Origin: Branchiostoma lanceolatum
Taxonomy: Eukaryota > Chordata > Leptocardii > Amphioxiformes > Branchiostomatidae
Assembly (NCBI RefSeq): GCF_035083965.1
Contig: NC_089732.1
Coordinates: forward strand, 3,549,383 to 3,613,382
DNA length: 64,000 nucleotides
Direction: 5' to 3'
The notes below the pieces were generated by a model, which was given only the letters and a program-made list of their open reading frames with translations, did no database searches and had not been told where the DNA came from. Of this stretch, positions 20,501 to 31,400 are shown one piece after another. Numbering within the stretch: the stretch's first letter is position 1; each line of letters begins with the position of its first letter. The position numbers were made by a program, and so were the translations under genes.

Positions 20501-22983
20501 TCAGAGTGGGGGAGGATCTGACATTCGCTGACTCCTTTTCGTCTTTTCGACCCACTGCAACAGTTCAATGTCTTGGAGATTCTGGGAAACAAAAAGAACA
20601 CACAGCTAAGAGTTACAATGCAAATAATGTTACGAATAAGTTTACTACTGCTAAAAACGTCAATGAAAAATACGATTAGGAAGACAATTAAGAAAATGGA
20701 GAAACACAAATGGAGATCAAATTTTATCTTATGATCTGTAAGGTAGTATATATTACTTGCTTTTATGGAAACTAGTTCATCACGAAGGTTTCACATTTTC
20801 ATATTTCACAAAGGGCTAGGTACTTATTGCAAAAAAAAGAGATTTGCTAATGTCAAAAGGATCATTACCATTGAGTGATTCAAATAAACATTTGTTTTCA
20901 AGAACCATTCTACAGATATTGGTGTGTGTTTCCCATACTTTGCTCCTGATGGGGTTATCTGGGGGTGTCATTGATGAAGATAAGGTAGTGGATATGTACC
21001 TGTGTGAACTCGTGTCGTGGCGGGCATGGCGGCACAGGAGGGGTGAACACACTCGGGTCACGCACTGCGCTGGTGACGTTTACATACGTCATCGCCTGGA
21101 CAGAGATCGTCTTGTCTTTGAAATCGGGAAAAAGAAAAGAAAAGTTAGATTGTTTTGTATCAAACAAAACTAGGGTTACAAATGGCTACAAATGAAAGGA
21201 TACATCCCATCATAGTGAAATCATATCACAGATAGCGAAGTGTGATGATTTTGATAGGGAGAGAAATAGGACGTACTTTATTGTTTCGCATTTGATCATT
21301 AATGCAATAACATTTGATTTGGTAGAAAATTTCTTTTTCAACAAAATACAACATCCAACCTCAGCTTGGAAAGTAAGCAAAACCAATAGATGAGTAAAGC
21401 AACCTACCAGTGGGTTCTAGATGTGTGTGCAGCTCGCGGACGGGTAGACAGCCCACTCGGGTCACTTCCCTGTGTTACAATGGTTATAAAGTGCAGTTTT
21501 CATAACTTTTGTAATGAAGCTGTACACCTGTAAAGAAAATGTACAAGTACGTAAAATATCATGATGAATAAGACACAAACAACTCACGAATTTTATCAAG
21601 TGCCTTACAGTTACACCCGTGTGAAAAAAATTATAAGACTGTTTTATTCGGCTGCATGCGCAGTTTAAAACAAAACACCAGCGAAAGTTGTAAACGCTAG
21701 TTGTAAAAGAAAGTCCAAGTTCTAAATCTTAGCAAAGCCAATAAAAAGAAGCATAACGTTGCGTTCTTGTCTTTTTTGTTTCTTGCCCGCCTACCTGTGC
21801 GTAGTGACGTTCCCCTTGACGTGGAACAGGAACGAGTCCACCAGCAGACCCGAGTCTCCGATCCCGTACACGTACGAGCCTAGGTGGGACGCTTGTCCTG
21901 GGGGGAGATGGTCGTTAAAAACGTTGCTAAGAACCACGTTTGAACGTGATTGGGAAGATAGATCTAGATTCTGACAGAACATTAAAATATCAGCAATGTG
22001 AATGTATAAGCATGTTCAACAGTGCCTATCAGCAATGTGAAAAAAACAGCCTTACAGATGGGCGAATCATTTGTAATAATTTGTGAAATACGTTGCTCTT
22101 CTTGGGAACGGCATCCAACCTAATATGCAGCAATGTGGTGTTAGATATTGATGGACCAGAAACACGGATCTTTCCCTGATTAAGATATCACAAAGTAACT
22201 TTTTTCTAAAAGGCATGTACGGACCTGGGATGCAGTGTTGCTTCATCTCCCCCGTCAGTTTGGTTTTAAAGCAGTCCGTCCCCATAATTAGATAATGAGC
22301 ACCCTGGAAAAAGATGCAAAGAGAAAAACCTTCATGAATGAAGAAGCACGAGAAAGAAAACTTGGGTTATGGATTATTTTACTGTTGCAGTAAAGGGCAA
22401 TGGAAGAATGCCCTTTTGTGTGAATAAGTTTTATAGCCATGTGACCATAACGTAACCATGTTGGTGGTTAATCTAATCATTCTGTGATGTCATGATATGA
22501 GAGAAATTAAAGACAGAGTTGATTTCCCTGCATCTATCTGCTTTTGCATCTGCATAATCAAAGACTTCTACAAACAAACCCTATCTTAGAATGACTATGT
22601 GTTTCGAATGTTCGGCGGCCATCTTGGATCTATCCTGTCCCTACCATCATGGCGGTTGTGACGTCATATGTAAATCATATAGCCTGAAGTAATCGGAAGA
22701 GACATATTCTGTCATGCGGTACCTCCGGATAGTCATAAATCTGCTTATAATACTGCCGCACGCCTCCAGAATCCGTTCTTTCCTCAATCGCCAGTTTCTT
22801 GTTGATGAAATCGTACGCCACATGGCGGGACCCTTGGTAGGAAGACGCCCCTCCCACCGGCCCGTGGCTCCACCCGGTTTCCGTCTCCTGCAAGTCGTAC
22901 TGATCAGGGTAGCAGCAATGCTGCTGTCCGAGGCAGACAGCGAAGAGAGCGAGGACATGAACAGGTAGCGTCAGGTGCTTCAT
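20501..22983 (-). CDS. Secreted ependymin-related protein (6 exons)
   Basis: complement(join(20501..20581,21000..21115,21408..21469,21795..21897,22225..22303,22723..22983)), 233 residues; phases 0,1,2,1,0 match across every intron. It starts with a signal peptide (MKHLTLPVHVLALFAVCLG, then Q-rich mature start); the upstream in-frame Met was not chosen because it would bury this. Family marks: CCYPDQYDL near the mature N-terminus, HVAYDFINKKLAIEE, a YKQIYDY strand, CFKTKL and HCIP cysteines, RVGCLPV, and the DPSVFTPP box near the end. Ependymins are small secreted, usually glycosylated and Ca-binding proteins; NVT sites occur in exons 3 and 5. The last exon adds a charged tail (NLQDIELLQWVEKTKRSQR...) not typical of the family; if exon 5 is not spliced at 21000 it reads to a stop at 20955, giving a shorter alternative C-terminus. 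Confidence 0.88.
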
Positions 22984-24233
22984 CTTTCGTTCGACAGGTG
23001 TGTTTTTGTACAGGTAAATCACGGGACTGTGTGATCGGACGGACTTTGAACCCTTACTCACAGCGTCGCTCGGGCACTGACCGTTGAAGCACACAATATC
23101 TAACTAACTGTGATTGTAAACAACCTGTTAACTTCGTACAAATCCATTGTCAATACACAATCATTTGGTCGTTGATGATTTAGTGACGGCTATCTTCTAA
23201 GCATAGTGTCCTTTAGAAATCAAAACCTGATTGGGCATAATTCTCTATATCTATGTCAATTGGCTTTCTAAAGCTTTTTTCTTACATGGCCAAGCAAGCT
23301 TGATCGCTCTGGAGTTGGCGTACCGATCAAGCTTGTCCATATTAGAAAACAAAAGCCATAGAAGAACACTAGACATCCAGAAGGTCGGCACAGGTGGCTT
23401 CTTTATGCTTGGTGAAACTCCACTGGGCAATAGGTTTGGTATAAATTGCAAAATAGTTGCATATTTCAACCTCTCGGTCGTCGACTTGGCAACTTTTTCT
23501 TGGAAACCTATTGATGAGAAAAACAACCTTTGTCTGGATCATACAAAGAACAAAGTAGGCTTTTATTTTGTTTCACAGGTATATTGCCCAAACAATTAAA
23601 GTTATTAAGAGGGGAAGACAGCCTTAGTCTCTCTATGGATGCTTAATATATGCGCTTATGATGATAAATTTGGACGTCTCTTGAAGAAACCGCTTTGTCT
23701 GTGGTTTCAAACGAACAGAAGTAGAGAAAAAATCTGGATCTTTGCTAACTTTTTGTTTATGGAAGGTGACTTCAAGCTTAACAAATTCCTACGTATATTA
23801 CATATATATATATCAGAATGGGAATCATTGCTTAAGTCTGCAATGTTGATCCGTAAATAGTTTGATCAGGTTGCACGCTGCTAAGTCACTGAGGAAAAAC
23901 TCTTGTTACACACCCAACTGATTTATTCAACCGACGCATGTACATTTGTATAAGCAGCGACACCTGTACTGCAGTGCAACCAGTCAGAATTGCATTGAGG
24001 AAGGTGACAGATGGTCACCGAAACGTCGGTTGAATAAATCACTTGGTTGTGTAAAAAGAGTCTTTCTATTCATTCTACAATGTTGATCTTAAAATATTTA
24101 TGTCGATTGATCGGTTTGTTTCTTGCTAGTGTCTATTTAGCTCAATTACTTTAGTTCAATGCTCACTCATATTATAGTGAGTGCAGCATGATCTGTTCTG
24201 TGACACCCAGAGCATGAGCAAGTACTTAGCGTA
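22984..24233. other. Intergenic between ependymin-related and NHL genes
   Basis: Promoter side of the ependymin-related gene and 3' flank of the NHL gene. No coding sequence recognised. A foldback element with a hammerhead-like core lies at about 23905-24055. Confidence 0.5.
23905..24055. mobile_element. ~150-bp foldback element with hammerhead-like core
   Basis: Arms TTACACACCCAACTGATTTA... (23905-23937) and the reverse complement (24023-24054) bracket a segment with TTGAGGA, a 6-bp hairpin GGTGAC/GTCACC and GAAACGTCGG (23995-24029). The order CUGANGA - stem II - GAAAC is that of the hammerhead ribozyme cores carried by Penelope-like retroelements; here C3 of the core is changed to T, so this copy is probably inactive. 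Confidence 0.55.
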
Positions 24234-24858
24234 CTAGTACTTGTGAAACAAGATACCACTTGAACTCGCTACAGCAATGTGCCTATCTGGTGTCAGTGTG
24301 ATTCCCTGGGAGCATGCTCCCTTCACTACGGCCACAGTTCTCAGGTACGTCCCGTCAGGCAGACGGCTGTTAGTCATGTTCGCTAAAATGATGTTACCTG
24401 CCGGGTCTAACGTTATCCCTATCGGACCTAGGAGTTCTCCCTCACTCTTCCCATGTTTACCAAAGCTGAACTTCAGATTTCCCTCAAGGTCAAACACACA
24501 AACTTTATGAGCGCCATAATCAGTGACAAAGAACAGGTCACGTGACTCGTCCACCGCTATGAACCATGTTCCTTGCCGATATCCCGGATGAGGCTCCCAT
24601 CAGGCTGCAGGAGGAGACAAGAGTTACGGTCTTGGTCCGACACCACCATGCGGCCGTCCCGCAAAACCGCAACTCCTGCCGGATGTGCCCCCAAACAGGC
24701 GGGTTTCAGGGTCTTCGTAAGTTTTCCCTCTCGCGAGTACACACGTATTGCTTGGGTGCCAGGCACAGCGTGGAAGGCAGGGTGGAAAAGTGGTTTATGT
24801 GACGTAAAAACGAACTGTCCTTTGGAGCCAATGCCCATGCCAAAGGTAGCGCCCTCTA

Positions 24859-25882
24859 TGAGGGTCTGCATGCCCTTTTTCGTGAAGCGTTACGAGCGAT
24901 TTTAATTCACCGTTAATCGTTACCGGCCGCCTGAATTTACCGTTAAGCGTTATCGGTATATTAATCGTGAAGCGTTACTGGTCGTTTTAATTCCTCGTTA
25001 AGCGTTATTTGTCATCCTGAATTCAACGTTAAGCGTTATTGAGTAATTCCTCGTTACGCAGGAAAAAGTATTTCAGTGGGTCAAGATTTCAAAATTTTCT
25101 CCAGGGAGCACACGGCTCCGGCAAAAATATGTCGGTAGGGCACCCCCCACAAAATTTCAAGCTGAAACACTTTTCACTCTACCAGCAAAGTTTTCTCCTC
25201 AAAATTCAGGAAATTAAGTGTTTCGCGGTTCAAGATTTAAAAATTTTCCCCGGATGCATGCCAGGCCTCCGTCGAAACAATAATGTCAGAAGGGCGTCGG
25301 CCCCCAAAGTCAAGCTGAAACTCGTCTGTAGATTTTTACAAACAGAGACATCATTAAACTTAACTTAAATTACCAGTAATATTTGCCCATCGAAATGCAA
25401 GAAATAGCGGTGTCAAGAATTTTGCCCGGGAGCATGTCGCAGCTCCGGCGAGGTCTGGAGGGCGTGACGCCCCTCCAAAATCAAGCTGAAACTCTTCTGT
25501 ATTTTTTTTTTTTTTTCAAATATAGATGTCATAAAACTTAGCATACTCTTCAGGAACCCCCCCCCCCCACCTCAGAATGCAGGAAATAGCGTTTCGGAGG
25601 GTCAAGATTTCAAAATTTTCGTTGCGCCTTCGGCGCTCGTCATTGTGATCATGAAATTAAAGCGTTCGGAGCAGGCGTGCGAGAATGGCATAGCGTATTA
25701 GGTCTCCTGCCACAAGATCAGGGCGACTAGTGGCAAAAAACCGTCGTCTTCAGGGGTATCTCATGTTCTAAAAATGCTGAATTTACCGTTAAGCGTTATC
25801 GGCCGGCCTGAATTTACCGTTAAGCGTTATCGGCTGGTCTGAATTTACCGTTAAGCGTTGCCAGGACCCCCCCATTCAGACC
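24859..25882. mobile_element. ~1-kb transposon inside the NHL coding exon
   Basis: Inverted ends AGGGTCTGCATG (from 24861) and CATTCAGACCCT (to about 25882) are flanked by a 6-8 bp target duplication, CCTCTAT(G/C), at 24853-24860 and about 25883-25890. Inside are arrays of a CCGTTAAGCGTTATCGG motif at both ends (six or more copies at 24885-25050, three at 25788-25860) and four diverged ~150-bp tandem units sharing CAAGATTTCAAAATTTTC and CAAGCTGAAAC (25058, 25207, 25396, 25580). No transposase frame is visible, so it is non-autonomous; 8-bp duplications would fit the hAT superfamily. A related unit lies near 55500-55570. Confidence 0.75.
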
Positions 25883-26242
25883 CTCCTCTATCGGAAAACA
25901 TCGAAGCGACTGACCAGTCTTGGTATCGAATACATGAACCCAATCGTTCCCATAAGATGCAATGTTACCATCCATGTCCACTGCTACATCTCTTGAGCAG
26001 GTACCCTCTCTTTTTCCAATGGTGAAGGCTGGTGTGTCAGTCGGACTACTTTGCACGTTGACTTGTACACGCCCTGCCTCGGCCGCGTCATCTCTGAACT
26101 CCGCCACAGACGTCCCCTCCGAGAAGTCGCCCGATCCTTGCAAGTTACTCGCCATAATGCTGTCAGGATTGTTGTAAACTAAACCCAGTGCGTCTTGTTC
26201 TGTACAAATCAGTGCCTGGAACACGAAACCCGTCTCTCGGTT

Positions 26243-27642
26243 TCAGTCGAACCGCAGAGCTCTATGCGCATCGGTTCTGCGCAGCCTTCTCTAAGACGGC
26301 TTTTTCCGGGTCACGGCCGGACCCGGGTTGGACCCTGTTGCATGGGTGTAAACAACTACCTGTGGTGCAACAAAAAGACCTCAGACCTATATAATGTTTA
26401 CACTTTTTCACATCTACAGGACTTGCCTAGTATAACCATGTAGATATTTCGTGCATTGTAAAAAGACAGCGAACGCTGTGGCCTTCGAAACATTAAGAAT
26501 ATTTGGTCAGTTTATTTGTGTTTGTCTTATTTACAGTACACCTGGAACCAACTAGATATTTACATCGCGTGATAGCCCATTTCCTCATCTTTAAATTGAT
26601 ACCGAAGTTCCTTGGATAATTTTATGGGAACCGGTTTTGCCCCCGAAAAAACTGCGACAATGTCTACTTTGCGGTGGTGAAATTTCTGCCTAGTTCTAGC
26701 TACCGATGCGTGCACTCCTGCGCTTTGGATACATTTCGATACATTTCGCGTGGCATAACAAAGCCCATTTTTTTTGTATCAGAAGCTGTATGAACGCGGC
26801 TACCACATGCAATATGATAATTGACATGATAACAGTCAAGTACAGACAGGCAGAGGTTTTAGTACAAGGTACCTGATATTTACAAAATAGTCAAATTTTA
26901 AGTCAATCACTTCGAACTCTTCAGCGTTCGAACGACCGAACCCAGCCAGTACGTTCCATTTTCCTGCCGCGGGGGTCAGGCGAGGTCAGGTGCAATGTTG
27001 CAACTTTCAGCCGGTGTTGGGAACGTTGATGAAAATTACGGCTCAAGTTTTGCCGTCTAAAATTAATATTCTGAAACATTTCCAAATAAGACTAATATCA
27101 TCTTGAAGCCAGGAAAAGTGAGATTCATATGCAAGTTGACCAATGCCATTAGGTAAGTTTTGAGTTGTGTAAAGCATGGTAAAAGGACATTGTGTTTGTC
27201 TTCTTCTTCAGAATAAGACGCCCTACAAATTGACCTCTTGTTAGTTTTTTTGGTGGCAAAACCGGTTCCCATAAAATTATCCAATTCCAAGGAACTTTGG
27301 TATCAATTTAAAGGTGAGGAAATGGGCTATCAGGTGATGTAAATATCTAGTTGGTTCCAGGTGAACCGTCAATGATACACGCACAAATATACTGACCCAA
27401 AAATGGTCAATGTTTCGAAAGCCACAGCGCTCGCTTACAATTTGCTGTGCACGAAATAACTACATGGTTGTGTTGGGCAGATCCTGTAGATGTGAAAAAA
27501 TATAAACATTATGTAGGTCCGAGGTCTTTTTGCTGCCGACAGGCGGTTGTTTACACCCATGCAGCGGGGTCAAATCGTGCCGCGGCAAACGCCGTAAAAA
27601 AGAAAATAAAGCGTTCTACGGTGACCTGCGGTTCGACTGGTT
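26243..27642. mobile_element. ~1.4-kb foldback element with ~400-bp arms
   Basis: Left arm about 26243-26650 and right arm about 27240-27642 are diverged reverse complements over almost their whole length, for example GGATAATTTTATGGGAACCG at 26613 against CGGTTCCCATAAAATTATCC near 27262, and GTCGAACCGCAG at the outer edge. The ~590-bp centre is unique. It lies in the putative first intron of the NHL gene, ending about 25 bp before its exon 2 acceptor. Confidence 0.85.
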
Positions 27643-27897
27643 TCGAACGGCTTCTTCTTTTCGAACGGCTGACCTTTGCACTCTAACCTTTATCTAAGTT
27701 CTTGTTATGTACAGCCCCGTGTAAGTCATAAATGAAATTGTGGCATCAGCATTTGGTCTTTCTTCATTCAAAGACAGTCGAGTAAAGGTATCAGTCTGTA
27801 ATATCCACAAGAATTTGGCCAAGCGCACTGGGTCACTTACATCACTAATATCATACAGGCCAGCGGAACCAAGTACTATGTGGGTCATCAGGATCAT

Positions 27898-28455
27898 CGG
27901 GAGGTCAGTTCACTAAAGGTCACAAGGGGTCACCCAAGATCGGCGTCACAAAACGGAGCGACCACGTTGAAAACAAGGTTTGTATGTCGTTTAATGCATC
28001 TATAGTCGCCAGTTTATCAATAGAAACAGATTTCGCTTAAATATGTGTTGATTAATGCACGGAAAGTAACGTATTTGTCTCCCAGTAGCGCTATAAAGCG
28101 CCCCTCAAGCGTGTTCTGTACGCCCCCCTCCCCACGTTTTGTTGTTGCACGAAGAAGAGCCACACGCACCAGGCAAGATGTTACGGTTTCTACGTTTGTG
28201 CTTTGGTGAACCAATAATGTTGATGTTAAAGATATTGTTTGAGCGTTCATAATGTTATAAAAGAACGTCTGAACTAGAAACACTTGTCAACTAGACTAGA
28301 GTTCCACGAACACATACCTTCGCCAAATAATCAAGGCTTTTTATGGAGAGTGCCAAGATCTACAGTATGTTCTCCCTCCATAGTCGCCACGGCTAGCCTA
28401 TGTCGTGTTCATATACTAGTATTGACACGATATATTTTCTCTCTCTTCAGACAAC
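27898..28455. other. Short intergenic region between divergent NHL and WDR70 genes
   Basis: About 560 bp between the candidate NHL start (minus) and the WDR70 start (plus): a possible shared promoter. A CTCTCTTCAG just before the WDR70 ATG looks like a splice acceptor, so WDR70 may have an upstream non-coding exon here or further left. Confidence 0.5.
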
Positions 28456-31400
28456 ATGGATGAGGACACGGACATGTCAAAGGTCATGGGATTCTCCTCC
28501 TTTGGAGGTTTGTATAATAGTTTCATCTCCTTTTTCAAAATCCCATATCATAGGCTCAACAAGAATCTAAATACACCCTTCTATTTGTTATCTTGCATGC
28601 ATGCACTTACTGAAACTTTGTGAAAGCAAAAAAGTCCCTCTAACCCCCTTGCTCAAACAGTCAAAGTAAAATAAATCCCTTCAACTCATGCTACTAGTAT
28701 CTTCATATGTAAATTTATATTTCAATGTATTTCTCGGCTATCTGACCAACAGGGACAAAGAAGAAGGCCAGGACCTTTGACCTTGACTCCATACTTGAGC
28801 AAACCAGGAAGACAGCTCAGGAAAGGTCACGGAAAGTGTTTGGTAAGCTACGCCTTACAGATACGATATATTGCATATTTGTACTATATAGAATAGCAAT
28901 TTCCATGGAAGTCTGTGGCTAGAAAGCCTGCCTCTAGACCAAGAAATGAAGGGAGTGGAGTATCGTTTTTGGCTTAAGCTTGTCTGTGTGTTTGTATGTC
29001 GGTGGGAGTTTCCAGATTTCCTAATATACACAATGTACTACTAGTATATAATGGTAACACATTATAAGTCCTGCAGATTTTGTCTGTCAAAAAAATCAAT
29101 CATTCGCGAGCATCAGGAACTGATGCATAGCGGCTACAGACATGCGTAGCTAGGTCACGCCAGGTTTGTCTACTCTCGGCGTAAGTCGGTTCTAAGTCCT
29201 GCAGATTTTGTCTACATATGTATGTAGACAGGGAGAAGTGATATGGGTAAGGCGTCTGCCATCTCTGCTTGCCTTTCTTAATCTTTAGACTGTTTTGTTC
29301 TTGTCCCCTCCCAGAGGAGAAAGAAGCAACAAGAGGCAGCGACAGTTCAGATGACGAGAGGATGCCCCCACCCCCTCCCCTACCTCGCCCCGGCCCCCAA
29401 CCCTCCACCTCCTCTGCCAGCCAGAAACCAGCACCGGATTCAGACTCAGATGATTCAGACTCATCAGATGAGGCAATGATAGGACCACCACTACCACCAC
29501 CTCAAGTAAGAACTATCATCTTAAAATGAAATGGAAATGATGTGTTTAACTCCTAGGATAAGATTCTGTTTTACGTTTTAAAAAGTCAAGTTAAAGTAAA
29601 GTTAAAGTGATGGTGCATAGGCCGGAGCCCATCTCCATTTCAGTAGCCCTTGGGCCACACTGTGGTGCAATCACTACAGCAGGGGGCTAGTCCACTGGTA
29701 GTGGTGTGTGTTTATCTGCCATCAGATCTGTGATATGATTTAAAGTTGAAACATGTAGTACATGTATATACTCTGAGTTGTGTCCAGGTACATAACAAAC
29801 TACTGGGACATGTTAGTCAAACATTAAGTGTTTGCTGTGTCACAATATCATACATTCTACTATTTCAGAAGACAGCTGCAGGTACAGAACCAGAAGAAGA
29901 GTTCATCGGCCCCCCGATGCCTCCCAGGGACTCGGATGAGGACAGTGATGATGATGATGAGGAGGAGGATGTGAGTCAGAACAAGTCTTGACCAATCACA
30001 GCACAGCGTGTTTGTAGTCATGTGACTATGAAGTATGATATAACGTACTGTCAGCTACATTTGTATGTTGGTTGGTTTAAGACATATAAAAGCAAAGCTA
30101 TAATATGAGAAATGTTCTCAACATTTTATGGAAAATCTGTAGTTGTGATCAATAACTTTAGAACGGGGCAAATTACATGTAGGTCAGTGTTCTAATCATC
30201 AACTGAAGCATCTTATTCCATTCTACATTTGTTTTTTCTTTCAGCCTCTTGATAAGAGAATACCTGCGAGTCATGAGATCACCTTGGAACATGGGAATAA
30301 AACGGTGAGTAGAATTTAGGAATGCCTTCACAAAGTAAAAGCATTATATCATCTATGACATTATGCAAAGACAGAAGTTTATCTTCAGATGACTGTGAAG
30401 CTAGCATGTTATACAGGTTGACCAATTCAGATTCAGATAAATGGGTACCAAACATAAGACAATTGTGCTCGACATATTCACGCAGCAGTAGTATATGTGT
30501 GGCAAAAAATGTTCTTACACATTACCAGGTCTTGCTAAGACATGTACATGATATGTTTCAGGTATCTGCCCTTGCCCTTGACCCCTCAGGGTCACGACTC
30601 ATCACAGGAGGTTATGATTACGACATTCGGTTCTGGGACTTTGCAGCGATGGATGCCAGCCTCCAATCCTTCCGTACGATACAACCCTGCGAATGGTGAG
30701 TTATTAGATAATATCTGCTGTCGTCAGAATATAGAATATATATTCTGTTTCAGCAGATATTCATTCAATAGTGAGCTAATGTATTATTTCAGGTATTTCT
30801 TTCAAAACTAATAACATGTATTTGTGAGTTGTCTTATATTTTAGAGATTTATTCATACATGTAGTCTCTGTTTTTTCTGATCCCTCAGTATTTTGCTTGT
30901 TGCGCCCAAATATGTTCAGGTGTTTTGATATCGTATTTGCTCTGCAACATATTTCTCTGCAACACTTTCATCTAGCATCTTGCTCATTGTCTTTCAGAAA
31001 TCACGGTACATGTATTTGTGGGAGGAACATGTATGTGTGGGAGGAATGATCTTGGTGCCAGTTGATGTTATACCACACTTGGCCACAACATCAGATCACT
31101 GGTCTGCACCATAACATGTGATATACTTGTGGGAGGAATGATCTTCATGTTATTTGATTTGCACCTATACTTCCTCCTCAGCCACAACATCCGATCCCTG
31201 GCCTATACCATAACAGGAGACATGATCCTGATCGCAGCTGGGAACTCACAGGCCAAGGTTTATGACAGGGATGGATTTGAAGTGTTGGAGTGTTCCAAAG
31301 GAGACCAGTATCTACAGGACATGGCCAAGACTAAGGTTTGTTAGCTTCTTTTTTGTTGTTTAAGATCTACTATAAAAAATTAAAAATCTAATGCGGGAAG

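Larger units (their letters stand above)
24234..27897 (-). pseudogene. NHL-repeat protein gene interrupted by transposon and frameshift
   Basis: Coding blocks on the minus strand: candidate first exon 27841-27897 (MILMTHIVLGSAGLYDISD, then GTAAGT), exon 26215 to 25882, and 24855 to 24234. The protein carries beta-propeller NHL units: VAVDMDGNIASYGNDWVHVF, PAGVAVLRDGRMVVSDQD, FIAVDESRDLFFVTDYGAHK and IGITLDPAGNIILANMTNSR, ending GILFHKY. Two breaks are seen. About 1 kb of repeat DNA lies inside the coding exon (24859-25882). Near 24560-24575 the frame shifts by one base between DIGKEHG and WFIAVDE. NHL proteins are usually interaction scaffolds or ligases; no RING or B-box is visible, so the 5' end may be incomplete. 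The frameshift could be an assembly error and the insertion could be spliced out (donor GAGG|GTCTGA, acceptor CATAG|AGG, phase 1 on both sides), so the gene may still work. The first exon is uncertain. Confidence 0.7.

Noticed and set aside
22675..23094. Upstream in-frame Met (MCFNGQCPSD...) for the ependymin-related protein
   Set aside because: Starting there would put 37 residues before the clear signal peptide; the ATG at 22983 is preferred.
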